DNA of 64,000 nt, taken from positions 62,001 through 126,000 of the forward strand of contig NZ_PVTF01000023.1 of assembly GCF_003002815.1 (NCBI RefSeq), written 5' to 3'. The notes beneath the pieces are model-generated. The model did no database searches and was not told where the DNA came from. It was given only the letters and a program-made list of their open reading frames with translations. Of this stretch, positions 31,617 through 42,306 are shown piece by piece. The stretch comes from Umezawaea tangerina (lineage in GTDB: Bacteria; Actinomycetota; Actinomycetes; Mycobacteriales; Pseudonocardiaceae). Numbering within the stretch: position 1 is the first letter of the stretch; each line of letters begins with the position of its first letter. The position numbers and the translations under genes are program-made.

Positions 31617-34600
31617 TTGCGATCGACACGACGGCACGGCAAGCGGCTTGGCGCTTGCGTGCTCGCACTGGGACTGGTGGTCGGGGCCACGCAGGTGGCG
31701 ACGGCCGCGCCGGGCGGACCCCGGCACTTCGACACCCGTGACGTCGGTTCCGTCACGCTGATCACCGGGGACCGGGTGGTCGCGGACGCGGGGACGGGCA
31801 CGATCGTCCCCGGTCCGGGCCGCGAGAAGGTGGTCTTCTCCACCTACGCCGCGAACGGCCACCGGTACGTGCTGCCGAGCGACGCGGCGCCGCTGCTGGC
31901 CTCGGGCAAGCTGGACCGCAGGCTGTTCGACGTCACCGAGCTCATCGCGTCGCGCTACGACGACGCGCACCGCGACAGCCTGTCGCTGCTGGTCACCCGC
32001 GCGCCGGGCCGCGGCGCCGCGGCCGTCACCGGGCTGGTCCGGACCGCCGACATCCCGACGGTGGGCTCGTTCGCGGCGACCACGGCGAAGGCCACCGCGA
32101 CGACGACCTGGCAAGCGCTTGCCGGCTCACCGGACGACTACCGCAAGATCTGGCTCGACGGCCTGCGGCAACCGACCCTGGACCGCAGCGTGCCGCAGAT
32201 CGGCGCGCCGGTGGCGTGGCAGGCCGGGTACACCGGTACCGGTGTGAAGGTCGCCGTGCTCGACACCGGCGTCGACGCCACGCACCCCGACCTGGCGGGC
32301 CAGGAGCTGGTGGAGCGCAACTTCACCGAGGACCCGGACAACACCGACACGGTCGGCCACGGCACGCACGTCGCGGCGACCATCGCCAGCGACGGGCCCA
32401 AGTACCGCGGCGTGGCACCCGACGCGAAGATCCTCGACGGCAAGGTCTGCGTGACCTACGGCTGCGCGGAGTCGTGGATCCTCAACGGGATGGTGTGGGC
32501 CGCCGAGCAGGGCGCGGACGTGGCGAACCTGAGTCTGGGCGGCGGGGACACCCCGGACGTCGACCCGCTCGAAGAGGCCGTGAACACGCTTTCCGCCCAG
32601 TACGGCACGCTGTTCGTGATCGCCGCGGGCAACTCCGGCGCCGCCGAGACCGTCGGCTCCCCCGGCAGCGCGGACGCCGCGCTGACCGTCGGCGCGGTGG
32701 ACCGCGACGACAACCTCGCGGTGTTCTCCAGCCGCGGTCCGCGCACCGGCGACGGCGCGGTCAAGCCGGACATCACCGCGCCCGGCGTGGACATCGTGGC
32801 GGCGAAGTCCTCCACGGGCGTCATCGGCACCCCGGCGGGCGACGGGTACGTGTCGCTGTCGGGCACCTCGATGGCGACCCCGCACGTCGCGGGCTCGGCG
32901 GCGCTGATCAAGCAGCAACACCCCGACTGGACGGGCGCGCGGGTCAAGGCGGCGCTGGTCGCCTCCGCCAAGCCGAACCCCGCGCTGACCGCGTACGAGC
33001 AGGGCGCCGGGCGGGTGGACCTGACCAGGGCCATCACCCAGACGGTGACCAGCGACCCGGTGAGCGTCGGGCTGGGGCTCCAGCTGTGGCCGCACGACGA
33101 CGACGTGCCGGTCACGAAGGAGACCACCTACCGCAACTCCGGGACCGAGGCCGTGACGCTGGACCTGGCGCTCGACGTCAAGGGCCCGGACGGCAAGCCC
33201 GCGCCCGAGGGCGTCTTCACGGTCGACCCCAAGACGGTCACCGTCCCCGCGGGCGGCGCGGCGAAGGTCTCCGTCACCGGTGACACCAGGATCGGCACGC
33301 TGGACGGCGGCTACAGCGGCTCGATCGTCGCCACCTCCGGCACGACGACGGCGCGCACCCCGGTCGGCCTCGTGCGCGAGGTCGAGAGCTACCAGGTCAC
33401 GCTGAACTACACCGGCGACGACGGCGCGCCCTCCTCCACCTACTCGACGTTCCTGCTCGGCTTCGACAACGGCGGCCTCTACTTCCCCTACGACGAGGAC
33501 GGCAGCGTCGAGCTCCGGCTCCCCAAGGGGCACTACTACGCCTCGACGACCATCGAGACCGGGGACCGGACCGCGGTGCTGCCCTACCCCGCCTTCACCG
33601 TGTCGCGGGCGGCCACCGTCGAGCTCGACGCGCGGCTGGCGAAGCCGGTCTCCGTGACCGTGCCGGACCCGACGGCGACGCCGGACTACGCCGAGATCCT
33701 CGAGGCGCGCGTGCAGGGCGAGAGCAGCCTGCTCACCGGCACGGGCTTCCCCGGCGGCTTCGACGGCAAGGTCTCGCTCGGCAACGTCGGACCGGCGGTG
33801 GGCGCGGAGGAGTTCTACGCGCTGGTCGGCACGCACTGGACCGGGACGCCGATGGGCACCACGCCCGTCACCTACCGGACCGGCAAGCTGTTCACCGGCA
33901 AGGCGCCCACCGGGTACTCCCGCGTCCTGGCCAAGCGGGACTTCGCCGAGGTCAAGACCAGGATCGGGCCGAGCGCCGCGGACCGGGACACCCTGTTCGC
34001 GTTCGGCGCGGTCACCCCCCTCGGCGGCTCCAGCGGGTGGTTCAAGCCCGTCGCCGCGCCCGGCGAGGTGGTCGACCGGCTCGCGGGCGAGGGCGTCGAG
34101 TGGCGGCCGTCCTTCCGGGCGTACAACCCCGGCGACCCGAACTCGGCGTTCGACAGCGTCCTGAACGGCAACCCCCGCGGCTACCGGGCCGGGAAGCGCT
34201 ACTCCGAGACGGTCAACGCGGCCGTGTTCGGGCCCGCCCAGCAGGCGACCGGGTACCACCTCGCCAGGGCGGAGGACACGGTCTACGTCGACGTGGCGCT
34301 GTTCGGCGACGGCGCGGGCAACCCCGGCTACTCGGCGTTCGACTCCGCCCGCACCACGCTGTTCCGCGAGGGCACGAAGGTCGGTGAGACCGCCTTCGAC
34401 GCTTACGGGCAGTTCCCCGTGCCCGCCGCCGCGGCCTCCTACCGGCTGGAGACCGAGGCGACCCGCGCCAAGGGCGTCTCGGACGTGACGACGAAGGTGG
34501 GCGGTGCCTGGACGTTCCGCTCCGGGCACGCGGGCGCCGAGGCGCTCGAACCCCTGCCGCTGACGCTGGTCCGGTTCCAGCCCGAGCTCGACGCGGCGAA

Positions 34601-34868
34601 CTCGGCTTCCGCCGGGCGGGTGCTGCGGGTCCCGCTGGTGGTCCAGCAGAACCCCGGCGCCGACAACGGCCGGATCGGGCGGGTCGTGGTCGACGTGTCG
34701 TTCGACGACGGCAAGACCTGGCGGCGCGTGCCCGTCGTCGGTGACTCGGCGCTGGTGCCCGGCGGTCCCGCGGGCGGCTTCGCGTCGTTGCGCGCCAAGA
34801 CGACCGACAGCAAGGGCAACACGGCCGAGAACACGGTGATCCGGGCGTACAAGATCGCCGGGAGGTAG
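31617..34868 (+). CDS. Secreted S8 subtilase, 1083 residues
   Basis: TTG start at 31617 with GGAGGGGAG 8 bases upstream, matching the paralogue's start (L-R-S-T-R-R-H-G). Signal peptide at 1-31, then a propeptide (about 35-190, with S-V-T-L-I-T-G-D-R-V-V). Catalytic Asp216 (V-L-D-T-G-V-D), His248 (G-H-G-T-H-V-A), oxyanion Asn339 (A-A-G-N-S-G) and Ser418 (G-T-S-M-A-T-P-H) are all present. Beyond about 480 lie beta-rich domains to residue 1083. An extracellular protease with broad specificity is likely. Two cysteines near 278/283 may form a disulfide. Confidence 0.93.
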   Translation: MRSTRRHGKRLGACVLALGLVVGATQVATAAPGGPRHFDTRDVGSVTLITGDRVVADAGTGTIVPGPGREKVVFSTYAANGHRYVLPSDAAPLLASGKLDRRLFDVTELIASRYDDAHRDSLSLLVTRAPGRGAAAVTGLVRTADIPTVGSFAATTAKATATTTWQALAGSPDDYRKIWLDGLRQPTLDRSVPQIGAPVAWQAGYTGTGVKVAVLDTGVDATHPDLAGQELVERNFTEDPDNTDTVGHGTHVAATIASDGPKYRGVAPDAKILDGKVCVTYGCAESWILNGMVWAAEQGADVANLSLGGGDTPDVDPLEEAVNTLSAQYGTLFVIAAGNSGAAETVGSPGSADAALTVGAVDRDDNLAVFSSRGPRTGDGAVKPDITAPGVDIVAAKSSTGVIGTPAGDGYVSLSGTSMATPHVAGSAALIKQQHPDWTGARVKAALVASAKPNPALTAYEQGAGRVDLTRAITQTVTSDPVSVGLGLQLWPHDDDVPVTKETTYRNSGTEAVTLDLALDVKGPDGKPAPEGVFTVDPKTVTVPAGGAAKVSVTGDTRIGTLDGGYSGSIVATSGTTTARTPVGLVREVESYQVTLNYTGDDGAPSSTYSTFLLGFDNGGLYFPYDEDGSVELRLPKGHYYASTTIETGDRTAVLPYPAFTVSRAATVELDARLAKPVSVTVPDPTATPDYAEILEARVQGESSLLTGTGFPGGFDGKVSLGNVGPAVGAEEFYALVGTHWTGTPMGTTPVTYRTGKLFTGKAPTGYSRVLAKRDFAEVKTRIGPSAADRDTLFAFGAVTPLGGSSGWFKPVAAPGEVVDRLAGEGVEWRPSFRAYNPGDPNSAFDSVLNGNPRGYRAGKRYSETVNAAVFGPAQQATGYHLARAEDTVYVDVALFGDGAGNPGYSAFDSARTTLFREGTKVGETAFDAYGQFPVPAAAASYRLETEATRAKGVSDVTTKVGGAWTFRSGHAGAEALEPLPLTLVRFQPELDAANSASAGRVLRVPLVVQQNPGADNGRIGRVVVDVSFDDGKTWRRVPVVGDSALVPGGPAGGFASLRAKTTDSKGNTAENTVIRAYKIAGR

Positions 34869-34875
34869 TCCGCGG

Positions 34876-34909
34876 CCGGGCCCGTGGCACATCGTCGCCA
34901 CGGGCCCGG
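34876..34909 (+). terminator. Terminator after the first subtilase gene
   Basis: CCGGGCCCGTGGC and GCCACGGGCCCGG form a 13-bp perfect stem around an 8-base loop, 8 bases after the stop. The remainder of the 311-base gap up to 35180 holds the promoter-like block at 35068 and no gene. Confidence 0.8.
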
Positions 34910-35067
34910 TCAGGGCCGTGGACCGGCCCGCACGAGCCCGGCGCCGGCGTCCGACCAACGGACGCCGGTGTCCGAGCCGGGAATTCGCGGGTTGCACCGG
35001 AGCGGACCCGTGACACACATTCGCCCTCCCGCCACGGGAGGGTCGCACGACTCTTCGAGATCGATAT

Positions 35068-35108
35068 GTTCGGAGCGCCCGGGACTTTCGTCACGATCGG
35101 TGCACCGC
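35068..35108 (+). promoter_or_regulatory. Conserved promoter/leader element of the second subtilase gene
   Basis: Counterpart of the block at 31502, lying 72 bases before the TTG start at 35181. It begins after GATCGATAT, a possible -10-like AT-rich stretch, and holds GTTCGGAGCGC, GGGACTTTCGTCAC and C-G-G-T-G-C-A-C-C-G-C. Confidence 0.55.
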
Positions 35109-35180
35109 CCCCCACCGATCGGCCGACGCCCCCTGGGCTGTGCACCCCTGCACGCGCTCCACCGAATCGGGAGGTGGCTG

Positions 35181-38100
35181 TTGCGATCAACTCGACGACA
35201 CGGCGCTCTACTGGGAGTCGCCGCGCTCGCGTTCGGACTCGTGGTCGGGTCCACGGGCGTGTCGGAGGCGGAAGGGTCTCCGCCGGGCTTCAGCGCGCCG
35301 GGAGGCGCCGGTTCCGTCACGCTCATCACCGGTGACCGCGTCGTGCTCGACGGCGCGGGGGCGGGCTCGATCGTCCCCGGCTCCGGCCGGAACGGCGTCG
35401 TCTTCTCCACGTCCACGGAGGACGGTCACCTGTTCGTCGTGCCCGCCGACGCCCGGCGCGACCTCGCCTCGGGCAGGCTGGACCGGCGGCTGTTCGACGT
35501 CACCGAGCTCATCGCCTCGCGCTACGACGACGCGCACCGCGACTCGGTGCCGCTGATCATCACGACCGGCAAGGACCTGCGGGCGGCAGGCGCCCTCACG
35601 GGCACGACGGTCACCGGCGACCTGCCCACCGTGCGGTCGTTCGCGGCCAGCACGGCCAAGGCGCAGGCGACCGGGACCTGGCGCTCACTGCTGGAGGACA
35701 GCGCTTACACGAAGATCCGGCTGGACGGCCTGCGGCAGCTCAGCCTCGACCGCAGCGTGCCGCAGATCGGCGCGCCGGAGGCCTGGAAGGCCGGGTACAC
35801 CGGCACCGGAGTGAAGGTCGCCGTGCTCGACACCGGCGTCGACGCCACGCACCCGGACCTCGTGGGCCAGGAGCTGGTGGAGAAGAACTTCACCCCGGAC
35901 CCCGACAACACCGACACGGTCGGCCACGGCACGCACGTGGCGTCGACCATCGCCAGCGACGGCGCCAAGTACCGCGGTGTCGCGCCGGACGCGAAGATCA
36001 TGGACGGCAAGGTCTGCGTCAACGGCGGCTGCGCGGAGTCCTGGATCCTCGGCGGGATGACGTGGGCGGCGCAGGAGGGCGCCGACGTCGTGAACCTCAG
36101 CCTGGGCGGCGGCGACACCCCGGACATCGACCCGCTCGAAGAGGCCGTGAACACGCTTTCCGCCCAGTACGGCACGCTGTTCGTCATCGCGGCGGGCAAC
36201 GACGGCGGACCGGAGACGGTCGGCTCCCCCGGCAGCGCGGACGCCGCCCTGACCGTCGGCGCGGTGGACCGCAACGACAACATCGCCCCGTTCTCCAGCC
36301 GCGGCCCCAGGGTCGGCGACGGCGCCATCAAGCCCGACATCACCGCACCCGGCGTCGACATCGTGGCGGCGAAGTCCTCCACGGGCGTCATCGGCACCCC
36401 GGCGGGCGACGGCTACGTGTCGCTGTCCGGCACCTCGATGGCCACCCCGCACGTCGCGGGCTCGGCGGCCCTGATCAAGCAGCAGCACCCCGACTGGACC
36501 GGGTCGCGGATCAAGGCGGCACTGGTCGCCTCCGCCAAGCCCAACCCCGCGCTGACCGCGTACGACCAAGGCGCCGGGCGGGTCGACGTGGCCAAGGCGA
36601 TCACCCAGACGGTGACCGCCGAGCCCGCGAACGTCAACCTCGGTCTGCAGCAGTGGCCGCACTCCGACGACGTGCCGGTCACCAAGGAGGTCGTCTACCG
36701 CAACTCCGGCACCGAGTCGGTGTCGCTCGACGTGGCCGTGGACGTCAAGGGCCCGGACGGCAAGCCCGCACCCGCGGGGCTGCTCACCGCGAGCCCGGCG
36801 AAGGTGACCGTGCCCGCGGGCGGCGAGGCGAAGGTGACCGTCGTCGGCGACACCCGCGTCGACGCGCCCGACGGCGCCTACACCGGCGCGCTGGTCGCCA
36901 CCTCGGGCACGGGCGCGGTGCGCAGCCCGCTCGGGATCGTCCGCGAGGTCGAGAGCTACCAGGTGACCGTGAACCAGGTCGACCAGGACGGCAAGCCCGC
37001 GGCGGACGCGTACACGGTCCTCGTGTCGCTGGACGCCACGAAGGCGTACTACTTCAACAGCGGCAGCGGCACGACCGTCCGCGTGCCGAAGGGCCGCTAC
37101 TTCGGGACGAGCAGCGTCATCACCGGGGACAGGTACGCCGTCCTGACCCACCCGGAGCTGACCGTCACCGGGGACACCGCCGTCGACGTCGACGCGCGGC
37201 TGGCCAAGCCGGTCAAGGTGTCCGTCCCGGAGCCGGGCGCCGAGGGCATCCTCGCCGAGTTCAGCGTCACCAGGTGGACCGGTACCAGGAGCTTCGGCTA
37301 CGGCACGGTCTTCTTCGGCGGCTTCGGCGACTCGATGTACTCCGCCCAGATCGGCCCGGACGTCGCCGCGGACGCGCTGGCCTCGCGGGTCGGCTCCCAG
37401 TGGCGGGGCACGCCGCAGGGCGACCTGCCGATCAGCTACCGGTACACCACGTCGTGGGCGGGGAAGGTGCCCACCGGGCACGTCCGCGAGCTCGGCAAGG
37501 GCGACCTCGCCGAGGTCAGGACGACGATCGGGCCCAGCCCCGAGGGCAGGACGCACCTGCTGGGGCTCACCGCGGTGGACTCGCGCGGCGGTGGCGGGTG
37601 GTCGTGGCTCGCGCCGATGAGCCCGACCGGCACCGGGGTCGACTACATCGCCGGTGACGGCGTCAAGTGGAGCTCGATGCACCTGCAGGACGCCGGGAAC
37701 ACCAGCGAGGCGGAGCAGATCTCGTCGCCGAAGGCGTACCGGGCGGGCAAGCAGTACGAGAACAAGCTCGGCTTCGCGGTCTTCGGCCCCGGCATCGGCG
37801 GCTACGACCAGGCGCTGGCCAGGTCGGCCGACACCATCCGGGTCTCGGTGCCGCTCTTCGGCGACAGCACGGGCGGCTCGGGCTACTCGGCGGTGGACGC
37901 GGCCAGGACCACCCTGTTCCGCGACGGCGTGAAGGTCGGCGAGACCGCCTACGACGCGTACGGCCAGTTCGCCGTGCCCGCCGCGGCGGCCTCGTACCGG
38001 CTGGAGACCGAGGCGACCCGCGCCAAGGGCGTCTCGGACGTGAGCACCAAGGTCAGCGCCGTGTGGAAGTTCCGCTCGGGGCACGTGGACGCGCTGACGA

Positions 38101-38417
38101 ACCTGCCGCTGTCGGTCGTCCGGTTCCAGCCCGCGCTGGACGCGACGAACTCCGCGCCCGCCGGGCGGCTCCTGCGGGTGCCGCTCGTCGTGCAGCAGAA
38201 CCCCGGTGCCGCCAACGGCCGGGTCGGGCGGGTCTCGGTCGACGTGTCGTTCGACGACGGCAAGACCTGGCGGCACGTCCCCGTCGTCGGCGACTCGGCG
38301 CTCGTGCTCAACGCGCCGGGGTCCGACTACGCCTCGTTGCGCGCCAAGACCACCGACAGCAGGGGCAACTCGGTGGAGAACACGGTGATCAGGGCCTACA
38401 AGATCGCCAAGAAGTAG
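35181..38417 (+). CDS. Secreted S8 subtilase, 1078 residues (tandem paralogue)
   Basis: TTG start at 35181 with GGGAGG 6 bases upstream; an upstream in-frame extension to 34884 crosses the terminator and is rejected. Same order as the first copy: signal peptide, S-V-T-L-I-T-G-D propeptide, catalytic Asp217, His249, Ser419, A-A-G-N-D-G, and long beta-rich C-terminal domains. The catalytic domains are nearly identical while the C-terminal regions (about 630-900) diverge strongly, suggesting different substrate-binding. It arose by tandem duplication including upstream sequence. Confidence 0.93.
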   Translation: MRSTRRHGALLGVAALAFGLVVGSTGVSEAEGSPPGFSAPGGAGSVTLITGDRVVLDGAGAGSIVPGSGRNGVVFSTSTEDGHLFVVPADARRDLASGRLDRRLFDVTELIASRYDDAHRDSVPLIITTGKDLRAAGALTGTTVTGDLPTVRSFAASTAKAQATGTWRSLLEDSAYTKIRLDGLRQLSLDRSVPQIGAPEAWKAGYTGTGVKVAVLDTGVDATHPDLVGQELVEKNFTPDPDNTDTVGHGTHVASTIASDGAKYRGVAPDAKIMDGKVCVNGGCAESWILGGMTWAAQEGADVVNLSLGGGDTPDIDPLEEAVNTLSAQYGTLFVIAAGNDGGPETVGSPGSADAALTVGAVDRNDNIAPFSSRGPRVGDGAIKPDITAPGVDIVAAKSSTGVIGTPAGDGYVSLSGTSMATPHVAGSAALIKQQHPDWTGSRIKAALVASAKPNPALTAYDQGAGRVDVAKAITQTVTAEPANVNLGLQQWPHSDDVPVTKEVVYRNSGTESVSLDVAVDVKGPDGKPAPAGLLTASPAKVTVPAGGEAKVTVVGDTRVDAPDGAYTGALVATSGTGAVRSPLGIVREVESYQVTVNQVDQDGKPAADAYTVLVSLDATKAYYFNSGSGTTVRVPKGRYFGTSSVITGDRYAVLTHPELTVTGDTAVDVDARLAKPVKVSVPEPGAEGILAEFSVTRWTGTRSFGYGTVFFGGFGDSMYSAQIGPDVAADALASRVGSQWRGTPQGDLPISYRYTTSWAGKVPTGHVRELGKGDLAEVRTTIGPSPEGRTHLLGLTAVDSRGGGGWSWLAPMSPTGTGVDYIAGDGVKWSSMHLQDAGNTSEAEQISSPKAYRAGKQYENKLGFAVFGPGIGGYDQALARSADTIRVSVPLFGDSTGGSGYSAVDAARTTLFRDGVKVGETAYDAYGQFAVPAAAASYRLETEATRAKGVSDVSTKVSAVWKFRSGHVDALTNLPLSVVRFQPALDATNSAPAGRLLRVPLVVQQNPGAANGRVGRVSVDVSFDDGKTWRHVPVVGDSALVLNAPGSDYASLRAKTTDSRGNSVENTVIRAYKIAKK

Positions 38418-38428
38418 CGGTGGAGGAA

Positions 38429-38456
38429 GGCCCGTGGCGCACCCGCGCCACGGGCC
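38429..38456. terminator. Terminator between subtilase and chdC genes
   Basis: GGCCCGTGGCGC and GCGCCACGGGCC pair perfectly (12 bp) around ACCC. It lies between convergent genes and resembles the terminator of the first subtilase gene, another trace of the duplication. Confidence 0.8.
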
Positions 38457-38465
38457 CTCCCGCGC

Positions 38466-39158
38466 TCAGGGCAGGTTGGTGACGAGCTCGGCGGCCGGGA
38501 TCCGGGTGCCGGTGTAGAACGGGATCTCCTCGCGCACGTGCAGCCGCGCCTCGGTGCCGCGCAGGTGCCGCATGAGGTCGACGATGCGGTGCAGCTCGTC
38601 CGCCTCGAACGCCAGCATCCACTCGTAGTCGCCGAGCGCGAACGAGGACACCGTGTTCGCCCGGACGTCCGGGTAGTCCCGCGCCTCCTTGCCGTGGTCG
38701 GCCAGCATCTTGCGCCGGTCCTCCTCGGGCAGCAGGTACCACTCGTAGGAGCGCACGAACGGGTACACGCAGATGTACTTGCGCGCCTCCTCGCCCGCCA
38801 GGAACGCGGGGATGTGGCTGCGGTTGAACTCGGCGGGGCGGTGCAGCGCGACCTGGCTCCACACCGGCACGGACACCCGGCCCACGGCGGTGCGGCGGAA
38901 ACCCTGGTAGGCGGCTTGCAGCTGCTCGATCTCCTCGGCGTGCCACCAGATCATGTAGTCCGCGTCGGCCCGCAGGCCCGCCACGTCGTACACGCCGCGC
39001 ACCACGACGCCCTTGCCCTCCAAGGAGTCGAGGTAGTTCTGCGCCTCGGTGGCGGACGGGCCGCGGTCCTCGGGGAGGCGACCGGGTTCGACGCGGAACA
39101 CCGACCACATGGTGTAGCGGATGGTGTCGTTCAGCTCGGAGAAGTTGAGGCGGGCCAT
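38466..39158 (-). CDS. chdC: Coproheme decarboxylase (HemQ/ChdC)
   Basis: 230 residues from the ATG at 39158 ([21 protein letters not shown]). A ferredoxin-like chlorite-dismutase fold protein: [18 protein letters not shown], the haem-proximal region [12 protein letters not shown], and [13 protein letters not shown]. It converts iron-coproporphyrin III to haem b using hydrogen peroxide, the last step of the coproporphyrin-dependent pathway of Gram-positive bacteria. The hemG and hemE genes lie directly upstream on the same strand. Confidence 0.95.
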   Translation of the reverse strand: MARLNFSELNDTIRYTMWSVFRVEPGRLPEDRGPSATEAQNYLDSLEGKGVVVRGVYDVAGLRADADYMIWWHAEEIEQLQAAYQGFRRTAVGRVSVPVWSQVALHRPAEFNRSHIPAFLAGEEARKYICVYPFVRSYEWYLLPEEDRRKMLADHGKEARDYPDVRANTVSSFALGDYEWMLAFEADELHRIVDLMRHLRGTEARLHVREEIPFYTGTRIPAAELVTNLP

Positions 39159-39171
39159 GGCACCCATCCTC

Positions 39172-40593
39172 TCACCGTCGGAGGCGGCCGAGGACGTGGG
39201 CGGCGACACGTGCGGCCGCCGAGTCCGCCGTCGCGATGCACGCGGGCACGCCGACGCCGTGCAGCGACGCCCCCGCCACCGCGACGCCGGGCAGCTCGGC
39301 CACGGCCTGCTCGATGCCCGACACCAGGTCCAGGTGGCCGACGCCGTACTGCGGCAGACCGCCGCCCCAGCGCGTGACGGCCGTGTCGATCGGCGCGGCG
39401 GTGATGCCGGTCAGCTCGGCGAGGTCCGCGCGCACGACCTTGACCAGGTCGGCGTCCGAGCGCTGGAGCAGCGCGGTCTGGCCGAAGCGGCCGACCGAGC
39501 CGCGGACCAGCAGCGGGCCGTCGTCCAGGTGCGCCCACTTGCGGCTGGAGAACGTGAAGGCCTTGGCGGTGAACGGGGTGCTGTCGGCGTACCGCTCCCC
39601 CTCGGCCAGCAGCACGCCGGAGCGCTCCGGCAGCGGGGTGCCCGGCGGGAACGCCATGGCGACCACGGCCATCGAGGCGACGTCGATCTCCGCGTACCGC
39701 TTCGCGGCGGCCGGGGCCACGTCGCCGAGCAGCTTGCGCGAGGACGGCGCGGGCACGGCCAGCACGATGCCGTCGACGTCGAGGTACTCCGGCGCGGACG
39801 CCGAGCCGATCTCCAGCCGCCAGCCGACGTCGCGCCAGATCAGCGCGCGCACCGGCAGGCCGAGGCGGATCTCGGCGGCGGACGCCTCGGCGAGGCGGTC
39901 GGTCAGCGCGGACAGGCCGCCGGAGAGCGTGCCGAACACCGGGGCGCGCTTGGCGCGGGCCTGCGGCGGGACGGGCGTGGTCGTCGCGGCGGCCGCGAGC
40001 AGCGACCCGACGCCGGAGTCCAGGGCGGCGGCCAGCTGCGGCATGGTGGCGCGCAGGCCGAGGGACTTGGGGCTGCCCGCGTACACGCCGCCGAGCAGCG
40101 GTCCGACCAGGCGGGCGCCGACCTCGGGGCCGAACCGCTCGTGCAGCAGCGTGCCGACGGCGACGTCCTTGCCGTCGAGGCGGATCGGCGGCAGCGACGG
40201 CTCGGCCTGCACGCGGTGAAAGCCCTCGGTGGTCAGCACCGGGCGCACGGCCTCGGCCGACGCGGGCACGCCCATGAAGGTGTGCGGCGGGATGGCCCGC
40301 ACCGCGCCGCCCGCGCGGATGCTCGCGGCGGCGGCGGTCGGGTGCACCACGGACCCCGCGAGGCCCAGTTCGAGGATCAGCTCCGCCGCCTCCGGCCTGC
40401 GCACCAGGAAGGCCTCGGTACCGACGTCGTAGGCGTGGCCCGCCAGCTCGACCGTGCGCAGCTTCCCGCCCAGCCGGTCGGCCTGCTCGATGACGGTGAT
40501 CAGGGCCGTCGGGCCCAGCAGGCAGCGCAGGCGGTGCGCCGCGGCCAGACCGGAGACACCGCCCCCGACGACCGCGACGTGGAGTGGCCTCAT
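39172..40593 (-). CDS. hemG: Coproporphyrinogen/protoporphyrinogen oxidase (HemG/HemY, CgoX)
   Basis: 473 residues. FAD-binding dinucleotide motif [15 protein letters not shown] at residues 7-21, with D-R-L-G-G-K-L-R, and the C-terminal [16 protein letters not shown]-binding end. In actinobacteria this enzyme oxidises coproporphyrinogen III to coproporphyrin III before iron insertion. Its ATG overlaps the hemE stop (ATGA), and chdC follows after 13 bases, so the three genes form one operon. Confidence 0.93.
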   Translation of the reverse strand: MRPLHVAVVGGGVSGLAAAHRLRCLLGPTALITVIEQADRLGGKLRTVELAGHAYDVGTEAFLVRRPEAAELILELGLAGSVVHPTAAAASIRAGGAVRAIPPHTFMGVPASAEAVRPVLTTEGFHRVQAEPSLPPIRLDGKDVAVGTLLHERFGPEVGARLVGPLLGGVYAGSPKSLGLRATMPQLAAALDSGVGSLLAAAATTTPVPPQARAKRAPVFGTLSGGLSALTDRLAEASAAEIRLGLPVRALIWRDVGWRLEIGSASAPEYLDVDGIVLAVPAPSSRKLLGDVAPAAAKRYAEIDVASMAVVAMAFPPGTPLPERSGVLLAEGERYADSTPFTAKAFTFSSRKWAHLDDGPLLVRGSVGRFGQTALLQRSDADLVKVVRADLAELTGITAAPIDTAVTRWGGGLPQYGVGHLDLVSGIEQAVAELPGVAVAGASLHGVGVPACIATADSAAARVAAHVLGRLRR

Positions 40594-41636
40594 CTCGCGG
40601 CGTGCACCAGCTCGACGGCCTTGGTGATCATCTCCGGGTCGGTGTCCGGCAGCACGCCGTGACCGAGGTTGAAGATGTGCCCCGCGGCGGCCTTGCCCTC
40701 GCCGACGATCCGGCCGATCTCGCGCTCCAGCGCGGGCACGCCCGCGAACAGCAGCGCCGGGTCCAGGTTGCCCTGCACGACCGGCACCGGCAGCTCCGGG
40801 GCGGCCTCGCGCAGCCTGCGCACGGCCACGTCCAGCGGGATGCGCCAGTCGACGCCGACGACGTCCGCGCCCGCCTCGCGCATCGCGGGCAGCAGCTCGC
40901 CGGTACCCACGCCGAAGTGGATGCGCGGCACGCCCGAGATCGACGACAGCACGCGGGTCGAGTGCGGCAGCACGAACTCGCGGTAGTCGCGCTCGGACAG
41001 CGCGCCCGCCCACGAGTCGAACAGCTGCACGGCGGACACGCCCGCCGCGACCTGCGCCTGCAGGAACGCCGCCGTGAGGTCCGCGATCCGGCCCAGCAGC
41101 AGGTGCCACAGCTCCGGGTCGCCGTGCATGAGCGCCTTGGTGCGCTCGTGGTTGCGGCTCGGGCCGCCCTCCACGAGGTAGGACGCCAGCGTGAACGGCG
41201 CGCCCGCGAACCCGATCAGCGGGACGCCGCCGAGCTCCTTGAGCAGCAGGCCGATCGCGTCCAGCACCGGCTGCACCTGCTCGGTGCGCAGCTCCGGCAG
41301 CGCGGCCACGTCCTCGGCCGTGCGCACCGGGTTCGCGACGACGGGACCGGTGCCCGGCACGATGTCCAGGTCGACGCCCGCGGCCTTCAGCGGCACCACG
41401 ATGTCGCTGAACAGGATCGCCGCGTCCACGTCGTGCCTGCGCACCGGCTGCATGGTGATCTCGCGGACCATCTCCGGGTCCATGCACGCGTCGAGCATCG
41501 CGGTGCCCGCCCGCAGCTTGCGGTACTCCGGCAGCGAACGGCCCGCCTGGCGCATGAACCAGACCGGGGTCCGGGAAGGGGTTCCACCGCGTGCGGCGAC
41601 CAGCAGCGGAGCCTCGGAGAGTTGGGAGTTCGTCAT
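40590..41636 (-). CDS. hemE: Uroporphyrinogen decarboxylase
   Basis: 348 residues from the ATG at 41636. Signature [15 protein letters not shown] at about residue 24 and I-L-F-S-D-I, with D-S-W-A-G, F-G-V-G-T-G and N-L-G-H-G-V-L-P in the expected order. It decarboxylates uroporphyrinogen III to coproporphyrinogen III. First gene of the hemE-hemG-chdC operon; divergent from the DUF3000 gene, with about 100 bases between. Confidence 0.96.
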   Translation of the reverse strand: MTNSQLSEAPLLVAARGGTPSRTPVWFMRQAGRSLPEYRKLRAGTAMLDACMDPEMVREITMQPVRRHDVDAAILFSDIVVPLKAAGVDLDIVPGTGPVVANPVRTAEDVAALPELRTEQVQPVLDAIGLLLKELGGVPLIGFAGAPFTLASYLVEGGPSRNHERTKALMHGDPELWHLLLGRIADLTAAFLQAQVAAGVSAVQLFDSWAGALSERDYREFVLPHSTRVLSSISGVPRIHFGVGTGELLPAMREAGADVVGVDWRIPLDVAVRRLREAAPELPVPVVQGNLDPALLFAGVPALEREIGRIVGEGKAAAGHIFNLGHGVLPDTDPEMITKAVELVHAAR

Positions 41637-41738
41637 CGCCTCCCATCGTCCCACGCGACGGGAAAGCGCTTCGGCGCGGTGCCTCCGCTCGGCGTGCCGC
41701 CGTCCGGAGGGGGCGCATTTGGGCATACAGTCGGCGAC

Positions 41739-42302
41739 GTGACCGGAATCGCGGCGGAGCCCGAGTTGTTCCGGCGGGCGGTGGCGACGCTCAAGTCGGT
41801 GCGAACCCGACCAGAGCTGGAAATCACCGAAGTGCGCCCGCCGCAAAGACTCGCACCTTGGGCGTACGCAATGACGGCCGAGGTGACCGGCCCGTCCGAC
41901 GAGCTGTCCACCGGCAGGCTGGTCCTCCTGCACGACCCCGAAGGCGTCGACGCCTGGGACGGCGTCTTCCGGCTCGTGGCCTACGTGCGGGTCGAGCTGG
42001 ACCCGGAGCTGGCGGCTGATCCGCTGCTGCCGGAGGTCGGCTGGTCCTGGCTCGCCGAGTCGCTGGAGGTCTCGGGCGCGCACTTCACGGCGCTGGGCGG
42101 GACCGTCACGCAGACCTCGTCGGCCCGCTTCGGCGACATCTCCGGCCCCGCGCGGACCGACGACCTGGAGCTGCGGGCGTCGTGGACGGCCGAGGACGCC
42201 GAGCTCGCCGCCCACGGCACCGCGTTCTACGACCTGATGGCCACCGCCGTGGGCCTGCCGCCGGTCGGCGTCTCGCTCTTCGGGCAGCGTTCCGGCCACT
42301 AG
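41739..42302 (+). CDS. DUF3000 protein
   Basis: 187 residues from the GTG at 41739. The family's first lines are recognisable: [14 protein letters not shown][17 protein letters not shown], and [14 protein letters not shown]3000 is found next to hemE and rnd throughout actinobacteria; its function is unknown. A likely -10 (CATACAGT) lies just before the start. Confidence 0.9.
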   Translation: MTGIAAEPELFRRAVATLKSVRTRPELEITEVRPPQRLAPWAYAMTAEVTGPSDELSTGRLVLLHDPEGVDAWDGVFRLVAYVRVELDPELAADPLLPEVGWSWLAESLEVSGAHFTALGGTVTQTSSARFGDISGPARTDDLELRASWTAEDAELAAHGTAFYDLMATAVGLPPVGVSLFGQRSGH

Positions 42303-42306
42303 TCCC

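Noticed and set aside
29502-32114. 870-codon open frame on the minus strand across the MNIO locus
   Set aside because: It is antisense to four well-supported genes; Arg/His/Gln-rich composition and lack of motifs are typical of shadow frames in very GC-rich DNA.
32127-35048. 973-codon minus-strand frame opposite the first subtilase gene (and a similar one at 35685-38276)
   Set aside because: Mirror frames of the subtilases; low-complexity Arg/Gly/Val composition, no domain.
34884-35180. Upstream extension of the second subtilase
   Set aside because: It crosses the terminator stem and promoter-like block and has no signal peptide; the TTG at 35181 has a ribosome site and matches the paralogue.
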